From CAZLIC01 sp964559535 (GTDB taxonomy: Bacteria > Pseudomonadota > Alphaproteobacteria > Rhodobacterales > Rhodobacteraceae), in NCBI GenBank assembly GCA_964559535.1, contig CAZLIC010000002.1:1-64000 (forward strand): a DNA stretch of 64,000 nt, read 5' to 3'. Shown here in pieces: positions 17,329 through 25,998 of this stretch (the stretch's first letter is position 1; each line of letters begins with the position of its first letter). The notes beneath the pieces were generated by a model. That model saw nothing but the letters and a program-made list of their open reading frames with translations. It was not told the DNA's origin and ran no database searches. Position numbers and translations under genes: made by a program.

Positions 17329-18093
17329 ATGGTGGAGGTACTGGCGCTTTTGGGCCGCATTGCGGCGGCACAAAGCATTGAGTCCGTTTGGAACCTTGTG
17401 ACGGTGCACTTTGCGCCCATGGGGTTTCGGCGTGTGAACTATGGTTTGACACGGTTTCGGCGCGAGGGATCCATCGGCGACCCCGACGACGCGCTGTATC
17501 TGACATCGAATGACGCCGAGTATGCGCGGCACTATTTCAAGGGCGGGTTCTACGCGAAGACCCCGATCTATCGCTGGCTGATGCGCAATACCGGCGTCTG
17601 CACCTTCCGTTGGGTTCAAGAAGCGTATCAGCGCGGCGACCTTACGCCGGACGAGCGGGCCGCGGTGGAGTTCAACGCGCGACACGGCATTGTCGCGGGG
17701 ATTGCCGTCAGTTTTCCGGAAATGACGAATCGCACGAAGGGGGCGTTCGGGCTGACGGCTGACGAAGGCTTGACGCATGACGACGTGGACCGGATCTGGC
17801 AGCGCGACGGCGAAGGAATTCTGGCCATTGCCAACATGATGCACATGCGCATCGTGGCGCTGCCCGCGGCGCCGGCGCGGCGGGCGCTGACGGCGCGGCA
17901 GCGCGAGGTGCTGGAGTGGTCGGCCGACGGCAAGTCGGTGGCCGACATTGCCACCATCCTGGGGGTTTCCGGCGCGGTGGTGGAGAAGCACCTTCGGCTG
18001 GCGCGCGAGGCGCTGAACGTCGAGACAACCGCGCAGGCGGTGGCCAAGGCCACATTGATGAACCTGATCTTCCCGCAGCCTTCCGCTGCGTAA
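17329..18093 (+). CDS. LuxR-type regulator with autoinducer-binding-like domain (solo)
   Basis: A 254-residue regulator. Residues about 20-165 match the autoinducer-binding domain in layout, and about 185-245 form a LuxR helix-turn-helix starting RALTARQREVLEWSADG. In the ligand pocket the segment HYFKGGFYAKTPIYRW keeps the tyrosine and proline, but the position before the proline is Thr, not the Asp that contacts the acyl-homoserine-lactone amide in TraR/LuxR. No synthase (LuxI) gene follows. So it is probably a LuxR solo sensing another molecule. It is divergent from the oxidoreductase gene. A short palindrome lies 22 bp after its stop. Confidence 0.87.
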   Translation: MVEVLALLGRIAAAQSIESVWNLVTVHFAPMGFRRVNYGLTRFRREGSIGDPDDALYLTSNDAEYARHYFKGGFYAKTPIYRWLMRNTGVCTFRWVQEAYQRGDLTPDERAAVEFNARHGIVAGIAVSFPEMTNRTKGAFGLTADEGLTHDDVDRIWQRDGEGILAIANMMHMRIVALPAAPARRALTARQREVLEWSADGKSVADIATILGVSGAVVEKHLRLAREALNVETTAQAVAKATLMNLIFPQPSAA

Positions 18094-18114
18094 GGGAAGG
18101 TAGGGAAACCCTGA

Positions 18115-18129
18115 CTTACGCCGCGTAAG
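18115..18129. promoter_or_regulatory. Short palindrome downstream of the LuxR gene
   Basis: CTTACGCCGCGTAAG, a 7-bp inverted repeat around one base. It could be an operator or an RNA stem. The region 18094-18315 otherwise holds no gene that I can support. Confidence 0.3.
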
Positions 18130-18315
18130 CCCGGCGGGTAGACAGTCGGTGTTCCGCAAGGGAGTTGATCCCGGAACGACAGGCCCCGCGTCGCATGCCA
18201 CGGTTCAGGCACGACGCGAGGATCCCGGCAGGCGGCGCCCGTTTCGGGGGTGTCAGAGGGCCGGAGCTGTGTGTGTCTGCGTCCCGAACTCATCCCCAGC
18301 GTAGGGCGCAAACGG

Positions 18316-18343
18316 AAGGGGCAGCCTTGCAGGGCTGCCCCTT
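18316..18343. terminator. Hairpin terminator between the LuxR gene and tsf
   Basis: 11-bp arms AAGGGGCAGCC (18316-18326) and GGCTGCCCCTT (18333-18343) with a 6-nt loop. It is followed by TCGGGTTTT on the plus strand and by a short T run (CCGTTTG) on the minus strand. It can serve as a bidirectional terminator for the convergent units and most likely ends the rpsB-tsf transcript. Confidence 0.75.
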
Positions 18344-18379
18344 TCGGGTTTTCCGGTGCCGCAACGGCCGCTGCGTGCC

Positions 18380-19291
18380 TTATTGGCCCGCGTTCAGCTT
18401 TGCCACTTCGGCGGCAAAGTCCTCGGCCTTCTTCTCGATCCCCTCGCCCACGGCGACGCGGGCGTAGCCCGTCACCTCGACCCCGGCGTCGGCCGCGGCT
18501 TGCGCAACAGTCACGTCGGGGTTGATGACGAAGGCCTGGCCCAAGAGCGTGTTCTCGGCCAGGAACTTCTTCATCCGGCCCGGGATGATGTTGTTGTGGA
18601 TAACCTGCTCGGGCTTGGGCTTGGCCGAGGTGGCGTTTTCTTCCAGCGCCTTGGCGGTCTGCACGGCCAGTTCGCGTTCCACCACGGCGGGGTCCATCGT
18701 GGCTTCCGACAGCGACAGCGGCGAGGTTGCGGCGATGTGCATGGCGAACTGCTTGCCGATGGCCTGCGCCTTGTCGGCCGGGCCCTTCAGCGCGACCAGC
18801 ACGCCGATCTTGCCCATGCCTTCGGCCGCGGCATTGTGCACATAGGACACGACCGTGTCGCCTTCCAGCATGTGCAGGCGGCGGAAGGTCATGTTCTCGC
18901 CGATGCGCGAAATGGCCTCCTGCAGCACGGTCTCGACGGTCTTGCCGTTCAGATGCGCGGCCTTCACCACTTCGACCGAGTCGCCGGTGGTCAGCGCCAC
19001 ATTGGCCACATCGCGCACCAGCGCCTGGAAGTCGGCGTTCTTGGCGACGAAGTCGGTTTCCGAGTTGATCTCGACGGCGACGCCACGGCCGGTGGTCACG
19101 GCCACGCCGATCAGGCCCTCGGCCGCCACACGGTCGGCCTTCTTGGCGGCCTTGGCGAGGCCCTTGGTGCGCAGCCAGTCAACCGCGGCTTCCATGTCGC
19201 CGGCGGTTTCGGTCAGCGCCTTCTTGGCGTCCATCATGCCTGCGCCGGTCGATTCGCGCAGTTCCTTCACCATCGCAGCGGTGACAGTCAT
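18380..19291 (-). CDS. tsf: Translation elongation factor Ts
   Basis: Guanine-nucleotide exchange factor for EF-Tu. The 303-residue protein has the N-terminal UBA-like domain MTVTAAMVKELRESTGAGMM with the conserved TGAGMMDAKKAL, and EINSETDFVAKN near residue 75, the family signature that contacts EF-Tu. Length is normal. A GAGGAG ribosome-binding site lies just upstream. It follows rpsB by 79 bp, the standard bacterial order, and that gap contains a GC-rich stem (GCGGGC...GCCCGC, about 19309-19334) that could modulate the S2/Ts ratio. Confidence 0.98.
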   Translation of the reverse strand: MTVTAAMVKELRESTGAGMMDAKKALTETAGDMEAAVDWLRTKGLAKAAKKADRVAAEGLIGVAVTTGRGVAVEINSETDFVAKNADFQALVRDVANVALTTGDSVEVVKAAHLNGKTVETVLQEAISRIGENMTFRRLHMLEGDTVVSYVHNAAAEGMGKIGVLVALKGPADKAQAIGKQFAMHIAATSPLSLSEATMDPAVVERELAVQTAKALEENATSAKPKPEQVIHNNIIPGRMKKFLAENTLLGQAFVINPDVTVAQAAADAGVEVTGYARVAVGEGIEKKAEDFAAEVAKLNAGQ

Positions 19292-19370
19292 TTCGGTCTC
19301 CTCAATGGAAGTGCGGGCGGGGCTACGCCCGCCCGGTAACAGACGTACGACGCGCGGTCGACAGGCCGGA

Positions 19371-20126
19371 TCAGGCGTCGAGCGCTTCTTCTGCGGGCTG
19401 GCTTTCCAGCGCGCCCAGGTCGATGCCCGCGGCGCCCATCTGTGCCGTCATGCCATCCAGCGCGGCGCGCGCGACGAGGTCGCAGTACATCGCAATGGCA
19501 CGGGCGGCGTCGTCGTTGCCGGGGATGATGTGGGTCACACCCTTGGGCGAGCAGTTGGTGTCAACCACCGCGACCACCGGGATGCCCAGCTTGTTCGCTT
19601 CGAGCACGGCCAGGTCTTCCTTGCCGACGTCGATCACGAACAGAAGGTCGGGGGTGCCGCCCATTTCGCGGATGCCGCCCAGCGAGGCCTGAAGTTTGGT
19701 CTGCTGGCGTTCCAGATCCAGCCGTTCCTTCTTGGTCAGGCCCTCGGCGCCATCGGCCAGGATCACGTCGATCTGCTTCAGGCGCTGGATCGACTTGGAC
19801 ACCGTCTGCCAGTTGGTCAGCGTGCCGCCCAGCCAGCGGTGGTTCATGTAGAATTGCGCCGACTTCTCGGCCGCTTCGGCCACGGCCTTCTGTGCCTGCC
19901 GCTTGGTGCCCACGAACAGGATGCGGCCGCCCTTGGCCACGGTGTCGCGGATGACCTTCAGGGCCTGGTCCAAGAGCGGAACCGTCTGCGTCAGGTCCAG
20001 GATGTGGATGCCGTTGCGCTCGCCATAGATGAACTCGCCCATGCGGGGGTTCCAGCGTGCGGTCTGGTGGCCATAGTGTACGCCAGCTTCAAGCAGCTGA
20101 CGCATGGAAAACTCGGGGAGCGCCAT
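19371..20126 (-). CDS. rpsB: 30S ribosomal protein S2
   Basis: Component of the small ribosomal subunit, binding near S1 on the 16S rRNA. The 251-residue product shows the S2 hallmarks: FSMRQLLEAGVHYGHQT at the N-terminus, NPRMGEFIYGERNGIHI, the HRWLGGTLTNW motif near 105 and IPVVAVVDTNCSPKGV near 195. An AAAGGA ribosome-binding site precedes the ATG. The upstream 117 bp hold GC-rich stems and could be an autoregulatory S2 leader, which is known for rpsB in several bacteria; I could not match a specific leader motif. Confidence 0.98.
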   Translation of the reverse strand: MALPEFSMRQLLEAGVHYGHQTARWNPRMGEFIYGERNGIHILDLTQTVPLLDQALKVIRDTVAKGGRILFVGTKRQAQKAVAEAAEKSAQFYMNHRWLGGTLTNWQTVSKSIQRLKQIDVILADGAEGLTKKERLDLERQQTKLQASLGGIREMGGTPDLLFVIDVGKEDLAVLEANKLGIPVVAVVDTNCSPKGVTHIIPGNDDAARAIAMYCDLVARAALDGMTAQMGAAGIDLGALESQPAEEALDA

Positions 20127-20217
20127 GCCTTGTCCTTTCCGGTTTGCGCCTCGGCCGGGGTTTCAGGCGTTGCCGCCCAACCGGTGGACCCGCGGGGATT
20201 TCTCCCCCGAAGGCCCG

Positions 20218-20240
20218 CCCCGACCTGTGAAGTGTCGGGG
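20218..20240 (-). terminator. Stem-loop between a glycosyltransferase gene and rpsB
   Basis: CCCCGAC (20218-20224) pairs with GTCGGGG (20234-20240), 3 nt after the stop codon of the upstream minus-strand gene. No T tract follows, so this is either a weak terminator of that gene or part of the rpsB leader. Confidence 0.4.
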
Positions 20241-20243
20241 CCT

Positions 20244-21104
20244 TTAGCCGGATGCCTTGCCGGACGCAAGGGGCAGCTGTTCGGGGATTGCCGACATGAT
20301 GTTCCGCAGTTGCCGGTAGGTGAAGGGAAAGTGCTGCCGCAGCAGGCGCGCGATGTCCTTCTGGTTGGCCGCGAACTGCGGATCCTGCCGCAAGGCCGCG
20401 TTCAGCTTCAGTTTGGCGTTGCCCGCCGTGTCCGATGCCATGTGCGCGACGTGGATATAGGCAGGCAGACGGGGCTCGATCCGGCTGGGAATGCGCTTGT
20501 ACATCTGGCGATGGGCACCGGCATAGGGGTTCTGCACGGTTCCCGGCGCGGCAAAGACCCCCAGACCGATGGCGATGTAGTCTTCGAACTTGCGCATAAG
20601 CTGCACCTCCTTGTCCTGCCGGGCCAGGTAGAAGCCGCGCGGAAAGGACAGCATTTCGCCGGGCAGTGCCGTGTCGCAGTAGCGGTCCATGGTCTGGATT
20701 GCGGTCTTGCACAGCGCGTCGTCGTCATCCAGCCGGAAGTGGAAGGTGAGTCCGGGTGCCGATGCCGTTGCCTCTTCGAACACGGGGGTCAGGGCAACCG
20801 ACACGTTCTCGGCTTCGCTGTACAGGATGCGTCCTTGCGGCAGCGTGGCCACCAGTGCCTCGAGCCGGTGGCGATCCGCTTCGGGCATCTGCGGTGAGGT
20901 CAGGATGGTGATATGGAAATCCTGCAGTGTCTGTGCGCGCAAGGCAGGCAGGCTGATGTGTTCGAACAGGTGGAACCTTTGCGCCATGCGCAACGGCGCA
21001 TAGATCACCGCGGCACGCTCTTCCACCGATGCGCCTTGCTGGGATGCCCGTGCATCGCTGCGCCCGAGAAACGAGAAGCGGATGTAGCCGTGGACGCGGG
21101 CCAT
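20244..21104 (-). CDS. Putative rhamnosyl/glycosyltransferase (PF11316-like)
   Basis: A 286-residue GT-A-type protein. It starts MARVHGYIRFSFLG, has LTFHFRLDDDDALCKTAI near residue 120 (the acidic metal/nucleotide-sugar site), and then LSFPRGFYLARQ and HVAHMASDTAG. These match the family annotated as putative rhamnosyl transferases. The start at 21104 avoids a low-quality 23-residue extension. It lies upstream of rpsB on the same strand but is separated by a stem-loop, so co-transcription is uncertain. No other sugar gene is adjacent. The 229 bp between it and the HupE-like gene hold no supported gene. Confidence 0.75.
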   Translation of the reverse strand: MARVHGYIRFSFLGRSDARASQQGASVEERAAVIYAPLRMAQRFHLFEHISLPALRAQTLQDFHITILTSPQMPEADRHRLEALVATLPQGRILYSEAENVSVALTPVFEEATASAPGLTFHFRLDDDDALCKTAIQTMDRYCDTALPGEMLSFPRGFYLARQDKEVQLMRKFEDYIAIGLGVFAAPGTVQNPYAGAHRQMYKRIPSRIEPRLPAYIHVAHMASDTAGNAKLKLNAALRQDPQFAANQKDIARLLRQHFPFTYRQLRNIMSAIPEQLPLASGKASG

Positions 21105-21333
21105 TGTCTTTCCTGCTCTGTGCGGTTCCGGTCGGCACAGGCCGGTCGGACCGAGTGTGGTGTCGCGGTGCAACGTGCCTGTGAACTTGCCTTTGTCGGC
21201 GCGCCATGGGGGCGCGCAGTGCGACCTTTGGCAAACCGGTACGGGAGTTCAAGGGTATAGGCGCACGTGCCGTGCAAAACGCCGGACAGGCGCCGCGTCG
21301 CGCGACGGGTCGGCCGCCTGGTGCGACACTTCA

Positions 21334-22473
21334 TCAAAGAAATGTGCGTTCGACGGCCCAGTAGGCGCCGACCAGCGCAATGACGGCAGAGGCGGGAACC
21401 GTCACCGCCGCGCGGTACCAGGTCTGCCGCGCGGCCCATGTCCAGAGCAGCAATGCCGCCACGGAGACGACGGCCAGCTGGCCCAGCTCGACCCCGACAT
21501 TGAAGCCGATCAGCGCCGGGATGACAGCGCCTTCGGGCAGGCCGAAATCGGCCAAGACCGAGGCAAAGCCCAGCCCGTGCAGCAGCCCGAAGCCGAACAC
21601 GACCAGCGGGCGCCAGCGCGACAACCGGCCGTTGGCCCAGATGTTTTCCAGCGCCACGAAGGCAATCGACGCGGCAATCAGCGGTTCCACGAGGCTGGCG
21701 GGCAGCGACACATACCCCAGCACTGACAGGGCCAGCGTGACGGTGTGGGCCAGCGTGAAAGCCGACACCTGCCACAGAAGCGGCGAAAGCCGCGTGGACA
21801 GCAGGAACAGGCCCAGCACGAACAGGATGTGATCGACCCCCTTGGGCACGATATGGTCGAATCCGATGGGGATGTAGTCGACGAAGGTTTGCCAGGCGCC
21901 GACCTGCCCCCCGCCGCCGACGGCGATGGGCGGGCTTGAGGCACCGGCCTGCAGGTAGCCGGTGAAGGGTTCGTCCACGCCCTTCTGGCGCAGGACCATG
22001 GTGCCGAAGGCGCTGTCCCACCCGATGGTGACGCTGCGGGTGCCGTCGGGCAAGGCAGCCGACAGGCGGAACGTCGATTGCCGGGGCAGCGAAACGTCGG
22101 GCTGCAACCCCATCTCGATGACGTCAAGCGTGGCCGTGACCGGTGTGCCGTCGGCCTCGATCCGCAGGCGCGCCGCCATCTCGGGCCAGAACGCGCGGAA
22201 CCGTTCCGCCATCGCCTCGGGCGGCAGGGCGCGCAGGGCATCATAACCGGCCGCCTGCGGCGAGGCACTGGTGTCGGACACGGCCGTCAGGTCAACGCCC
22301 GCAACCAGCGCCTCGACCTGCACGAAGACGGTCAGCACCAGCCGGTTTTCGCTCAGCTCAAGATCGGCAACCGCGGGCACCACCTCGTGTGCGCTTGCCG
22401 GAAGGCTGCCGACGGCCCATATCGTGGCCAGAACGTGCAGGATTGTCCTGCCCCATGCCGGAAGGTTTCGCAT
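21334..22473 (-). CDS. HupE/UreJ-like membrane protein (HupE_UreJ_2 type)
   Basis: A 379-residue membrane protein: signal peptide (cleavage after PASA, next residues HEV), a periplasmic beta-rich domain (about 30-190), then six to seven transmembrane helices starting after FVDYIPIGFDHIVPKGVDH. The histidine-bearing motif GFDHIVPKGVDHILF and the later GFGLLHGLGFASVL resemble HupE/UreJ metal (Ni/Co) transport proteins; metal uptake is a family-based inference. An AAGGAG ribosome-binding site (plus-strand 22481-22486) supports the start at 22473, which overlaps the start codon of the divergent DUF4198 gene by two bases. Confidence 0.82.
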   Translation of the reverse strand: MRNLPAWGRTILHVLATIWAVGSLPASAHEVVPAVADLELSENRLVLTVFVQVEALVAGVDLTAVSDTSASPQAAGYDALRALPPEAMAERFRAFWPEMAARLRIEADGTPVTATLDVIEMGLQPDVSLPRQSTFRLSAALPDGTRSVTIGWDSAFGTMVLRQKGVDEPFTGYLQAGASSPPIAVGGGGQVGAWQTFVDYIPIGFDHIVPKGVDHILFVLGLFLLSTRLSPLLWQVSAFTLAHTVTLALSVLGYVSLPASLVEPLIAASIAFVALENIWANGRLSRWRPLVVFGFGLLHGLGFASVLADFGLPEGAVIPALIGFNVGVELGQLAVVSVAALLLWTWAARQTWYRAAVTVPASAVIALVGAYWAVERTFL

Positions 22474-23281
22474 GCGCCGTCTCCTTGCCCTGTTGCTGAC
22501 CCTGGCCGCGCCCGTATCGGCCCACGAGTACTGGATCGAGCCCATTGCCTATGCTGTTCCCGGGAACAGTATCTTGGCGGCCGCGCTTTTCAACGGGCAG
22601 AACTTCACGGGCACCGAGTTCCCGTTCCTGCCGCAGGCCTTTGCCCGGTTCGACGTGGCGCTGGGGGACCAGGTGGTGCCGGTGACGGGGCGACTTGGCG
22701 ACAGGCCCGCGCTGCTGATGCGGCCTCTGGGCGAGGGTCTGCACGTGGTGGTCTTCGAAACGCCGGGCGATGCGGTGGAATACACGGAGTTTGACAAGTT
22801 CAAGGGCTTTGTCGAACACAAGGACTTCCGTGGCGCGCTGGAGGCCCATGCTGCCCGCGGCCTGCCCGAGACCAAGTTTTCCGAGTTCTACACGCGGCAT
22901 TCGAAGGCACTGATCGCCGTGGGCCACGGCAAGGGCGCTGACCGCGCCTTCGGTCTGGAGACCGAGATCGTGGCGCTGGCCAATCCCTACACCGATGCCC
23001 TGGACGGCCGTATGCCGGTGCAGGTGCTGTATCAGGGCGCACCGCGGGCCGATGCGCAGATCGAGCTGTTTGCCAAGGCGCCTGACGGAACCGTGGTGGT
23101 GACGCTGCACCGCACCGGAGCCGATGGTGTGGCCCAACTGCCGGTGGTGCCGGGGCACAGCTACTTGGTGGATGCCGTCGTGTTGCGAGAACCCGCTGCG
23201 GCGCTTGCGGCCAAGCGCGGGGTTGTGTGGGAATCGCTGTGGGCGGCGCTGACCTTTGCGGTGCCTGGGCCGCGTCCCTGA
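22472..23281 (+). CDS. DUF4198 periplasmic protein
   Basis: A 269-residue secreted protein. Signal peptide MRRLLALLLTLAAPVSA, mature N-terminus HEYWIEP, the hallmark of DUF4198, followed by two beta-sandwich halves; LPVVPGHSYLVDAVVLREP near the C-terminus is also typical. Members are often encoded beside metal-uptake genes and are proposed periplasmic metal or nickel handling proteins. GGAAGG (22460-22465) is a good ribosome-binding site. The ATG at 22472 and the HupE-like ATG (complement 22471-22473) share the tetranucleotide CATG, so the pair is divergent with overlapping starts. Confidence 0.82.
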   Translation: MRRLLALLLTLAAPVSAHEYWIEPIAYAVPGNSILAAALFNGQNFTGTEFPFLPQAFARFDVALGDQVVPVTGRLGDRPALLMRPLGEGLHVVVFETPGDAVEYTEFDKFKGFVEHKDFRGALEAHAARGLPETKFSEFYTRHSKALIAVGHGKGADRAFGLETEIVALANPYTDALDGRMPVQVLYQGAPRADAQIELFAKAPDGTVVVTLHRTGADGVAQLPVVPGHSYLVDAVVLREPAAALAAKRGVVWESLWAALTFAVPGPRP

Positions 23282-23306
23282 ACGGCGCCCCTGCCGCAAG
23301 CGGGCG

Positions 23307-24260
23307 TCAGGCCGCCCTGGGATGCAGGTGGCGGCAGGCCTCGCCGACATGGCGATGGTCGGACCCGCAGCAACCGCCGACCAGCCGCAGGCCCGGAAGG
23401 TGGCGCCCGAACGTGGCGTAGAAGTGCCCGAATTCCACCGGATCGCCGTCATCCAGTGTGGTGCTCTCATCCAGCTCGGCATGGCTGAGCCGCGAGGCAT
23501 TGGCGCGCACGCCGCCGATCCTGGCGCGCATCGGCCCGTCCAGCTCGCGGGCGAAATGCACCGGATGGGCGCAATTGACCATGTAGAACAGCGCACTGCC
23601 GCCGGTTTCCGCCTCGGTCTCGGCCAGGGCGTCGTGCAGGGGCTGGCCGTTCGGCAGGCGGCCGTCGGTTTCCACCGTGAAGGACAGCACGTGCGGCAGG
23701 CCATGGCGGGCGGCGGCGCGGGCGATGCCGATGGCCTGCGCGGGGTAGGTCATGGTGACGGCCGACACCATGTCGACACCGCCTTCGGCGAGCGCCGCGA
23801 TCTGGACGCCGTGCAGTGCATCGGCGGCATCCGCGGTCAACGCCTGGTCAATGCGGTAGCCGTCTCCGGCCGGGCCGACCACGCCGTTGACCAGAACGGG
23901 CAACGTGTCGGTTTCGTGCAGGGCGGCGTAGCTGCGGGCAAATTCGACCGCACGCATGTTGGCATCGCGGATCGCCGCAGTGTCCATCCCCATCGCCGCG
24001 GCCCAGCCCATGTTGGCGCGCCAGGTGGCGGTGTCGAGCACGAAGCCGGTGCCGCCTGCGCGGGCAATGGGCAGGAAGTGGTCGAAGTAGCGCGCCAGCG
24101 CCGCCCGCCCCGCATCGCTGTCCAGCAGCCGGAACGCGGCGAAATGCGGCAGGTCGATGCCTTCGAGGAAGATCATCACCGTTTCTAGGCCCGCATCCGC
24201 GGGCCAGGGCGTGGCGGTAGTCATCAGCCGATCGATGCGGGTCATGGCGATGCGGGTCAT
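23307..24260 (-). CDS. Homocysteine S-methyltransferase family protein
   Basis: A 317-residue TIM-barrel enzyme transferring a methyl group to homocysteine, or a related thiol, from a donor such as S-methylmethionine or a betaine. The zinc ligands are visible: NCAHP near residue 215, and the C-terminal pair in VGGCCGS near 290. ETVMIFLEGIDLPHFAAF near 25 replaces the usual GT(E)L-x-F motif. AAAGGAA (about 24269-24275) supports the ATG at 24260; in-frame ATGs lie at 24245 and 24224. It is divergent from a TetR gene over 179 bp, with a consensus-like TTGACA on the minus strand at 24366-24371, so the TetR may regulate it. Confidence 0.87.
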   Translation of the reverse strand: MTRIAMTRIDRLMTTATPWPADAGLETVMIFLEGIDLPHFAAFRLLDSDAGRAALARYFDHFLPIARAGGTGFVLDTATWRANMGWAAAMGMDTAAIRDANMRAVEFARSYAALHETDTLPVLVNGVVGPAGDGYRIDQALTADAADALHGVQIAALAEGGVDMVSAVTMTYPAQAIGIARAAARHGLPHVLSFTVETDGRLPNGQPLHDALAETEAETGGSALFYMVNCAHPVHFARELDGPMRARIGGVRANASRLSHAELDESTTLDDGDPVEFGHFYATFGRHLPGLRLVGGCCGSDHRHVGEACRHLHPRAA

Positions 24261-24439
24261 GGCGGTGTTCCTTTGGCAAACGCGGTCCGCCAAGGGTGGA
24301 CAGGCGGGGCGTGCTTTGCCAGCCGACTTGTGGTAGGGTCGCGACGCGCAGTCTTTGTGTTTTTGTGTCAATGTGTTAGGTGATCCCGTACGGAACCGGC
24401 CGGGCTGATCCGGCAAGCGACTTTACCGCGAGTCAAGTC

Positions 24440-25072
24440 ATGGCCACGACGACCGACCTCCGCCCGCCCCGCACTGCCACCCGCGAACGCATCCTGGCGG
24501 TGGCGCATGACGCGATCATCGCCAAGGGGTTCGACGCCACCTCGGTCGAGGAGATTGCCGCGGCGGTCGAGATCAGCAGGGCGGGGTTCTTCTACCATTT
24601 CCCCGACAAGAACGCGCTGGCCCGCGCGCTGATCGAACGCCAGATCGCCGAGGAAGGCGTGATGGTCGACGGCATGATCGCGCGCGCGGCGGAACTGTCG
24701 GACGACCCGTTGCAGCAGATGCTGATCATCCTGCGGCTGATGGCCGAACGCTATGTCGAGATGCCGGGCGGCTATGCCGGCTGCATCCTGGCCGCCGCGA
24801 CCTATCAGGACCGGATGTTCGACGCCGAGGTGAAGGCCGCCAGTCGGCGTTCGCACCTGGCCTGGCGCGCGCGGCTGCGCGTCCACTTCGAGCGGATCGC
24901 AGAAGCCTGTCCCCCGCGCGAGCCGGTGGATGCGGGCGACATGGCCGACATGGTGAACGCGGTGATCGAGGGCGGCATGGTCATCGCCCGCGGCATGGGC
25001 GACCCGCAGGTGCTGGTGCGGCAGGTGATGCTGGCACGGACGATGGTGAAGGCGCTGTATTTGCCGCGCTGA
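24440..25072 (+). CDS. TetR/AcrR family regulator
   Basis: A 210-residue repressor. The N-terminal helix-turn-helix (about 15-60) reads RERILAVAHDAIIAKGFDATS then IAAAVEISRAGFFYHFPDKN, a textbook TetR DNA-binding domain. The C-terminal ligand domain is unassigned, with a TetR_C-like GGYAGCILAA motif near 115. The start at 24440 is chosen over a GTG at 24380 because the extra 20 residues are not family-like. It is divergent from the homocysteine methyltransferase gene, its most likely target, and is followed 35 bp later by psuK. Confidence 0.87.
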   Translation: MATTTDLRPPRTATRERILAVAHDAIIAKGFDATSVEEIAAAVEISRAGFFYHFPDKNALARALIERQIAEEGVMVDGMIARAAELSDDPLQQMLIILRLMAERYVEMPGGYAGCILAAATYQDRMFDAEVKAASRRSHLAWRARLRVHFERIAEACPPREPVDAGDMADMVNAVIEGGMVIARGMGDPQVLVRQVMLARTMVKALYLPR

Positions 25073-25107
25073 CTTGCGCCCATGGCGCGCGCTTGCCAAA
25101 AGGCGGC

Positions 25108-25998
25108 ATGGCGCCCGACATCCTGTGCATCGGTTCGGTCCTGTGGGACATCATCGGGCGGTCTTCCGCCGCGATGCAGGTGGGGTCGGATGTGCCGGGG
25201 CGCATTTCCCGGCTGCCGGGCGGTGTGGCGATGAACATTGCCATGACGCTGCGCCGCTTCGGGCTGCGCCCGGCGCTGCTGACCACGATCGGGCGCGATG
25301 CCGAGGGCAAGGAACTGGTGGCCGCCTGCGCGCGGATGGGTCTGGTGACCGAGCACGTGTATCGCAGCGAAGACCTGCCGACCGACCGCTACATGGCCGT
25401 CGAGGGGGCCAACGGGCTGATTGCTGCCGTGGCGGATGCGCATTCGCTGGAGGCGGCGGGGGAGAAGATCCTGGCGCCCATGGCCGACGGTCGGCTGGGG
25501 TCGGCCGCCGCACCCTGGGCCGGGCCGGTGGCGCTGGACGGCAACCTGACCGAGGCGCTGTTGTCGGCGGTTTCGGTGTCGCCGCTCTTTGCCGCGGCCG
25601 ACCTGCGGGTCGCGCCCGCGTCTCCGGGCAAGGCGGAGCGGCTCTTGCCGCTGCTGACGCGGGCGGGGGCGGTGATCTATGTGAACCTGTTCGAGGCGCG
25701 CACGCTGGGCAAGGACGACTACCCCGATGCGGCGGCGGCGGCCGAGGGGCTTCTGGCCCGGGGTGCCGCGCGGGTGCTGGTGACGGACGGCGGGCGCGCC
25801 GCCGCCGATGGCGCGGCGGGTGCAGGCGTGGTGACCGGCGCGCCGCCGCCGGTGCTGGTGACGCGGGTGACGGGGGCGGGCGACACCTTCATGGCGGCGC
25901 ATCTGGTGGCTGACCGGCGCGGCGCGGGTCGTGCGGCGGCGCTGCAGGCGGCGCTGCGGGCCGCGGCCGACTATGTGGGCGGGGAGATCGGATCATGA
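25108..25998 (+). CDS. psuK: PfkB-family kinase, probable pseudouridine kinase
   Basis: A 296-residue ribokinase-like enzyme. Visible are LCIGSVLWDIIGRS at the N-terminus, LPGGVAMNIAMTLRRFG near 33 (substrate lid/anion region), and the PfkB signature TRVTGAGDTFMAAHL near 255 with the catalytic aspartate. It overlaps psuG by 4 bp (25995-25998), and the pairing of a PfkB kinase with PsuG is the conserved signature of pseudouridine salvage: the kinase makes pseudouridine 5'-phosphate for PsuG to cleave. The ATG at 25108 with AAAAGGCGG just upstream is preferred to a TTG at 25093. Confidence 0.88.
   Translation: MAPDILCIGSVLWDIIGRSSAAMQVGSDVPGRISRLPGGVAMNIAMTLRRFGLRPALLTTIGRDAEGKELVAACARMGLVTEHVYRSEDLPTDRYMAVEGANGLIAAVADAHSLEAAGEKILAPMADGRLGSAAAPWAGPVALDGNLTEALLSAVSVSPLFAAADLRVAPASPGKAERLLPLLTRAGAVIYVNLFEARTLGKDDYPDAAAAAEGLLARGAARVLVTDGGRAAADGAAGAGVVTGAPPPVLVTRVTGAGDTFMAAHLVADRRGAGRAAALQAALRAAADYVGGEIGS

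Noticed and set aside
18165..18467. Small ORF between the LuxR gene and tsf, considered as a luxI remnant or leader peptide
   Set aside because: It runs through the terminator stem into tsf, has no synthase motifs and no credible ribosome-binding site.
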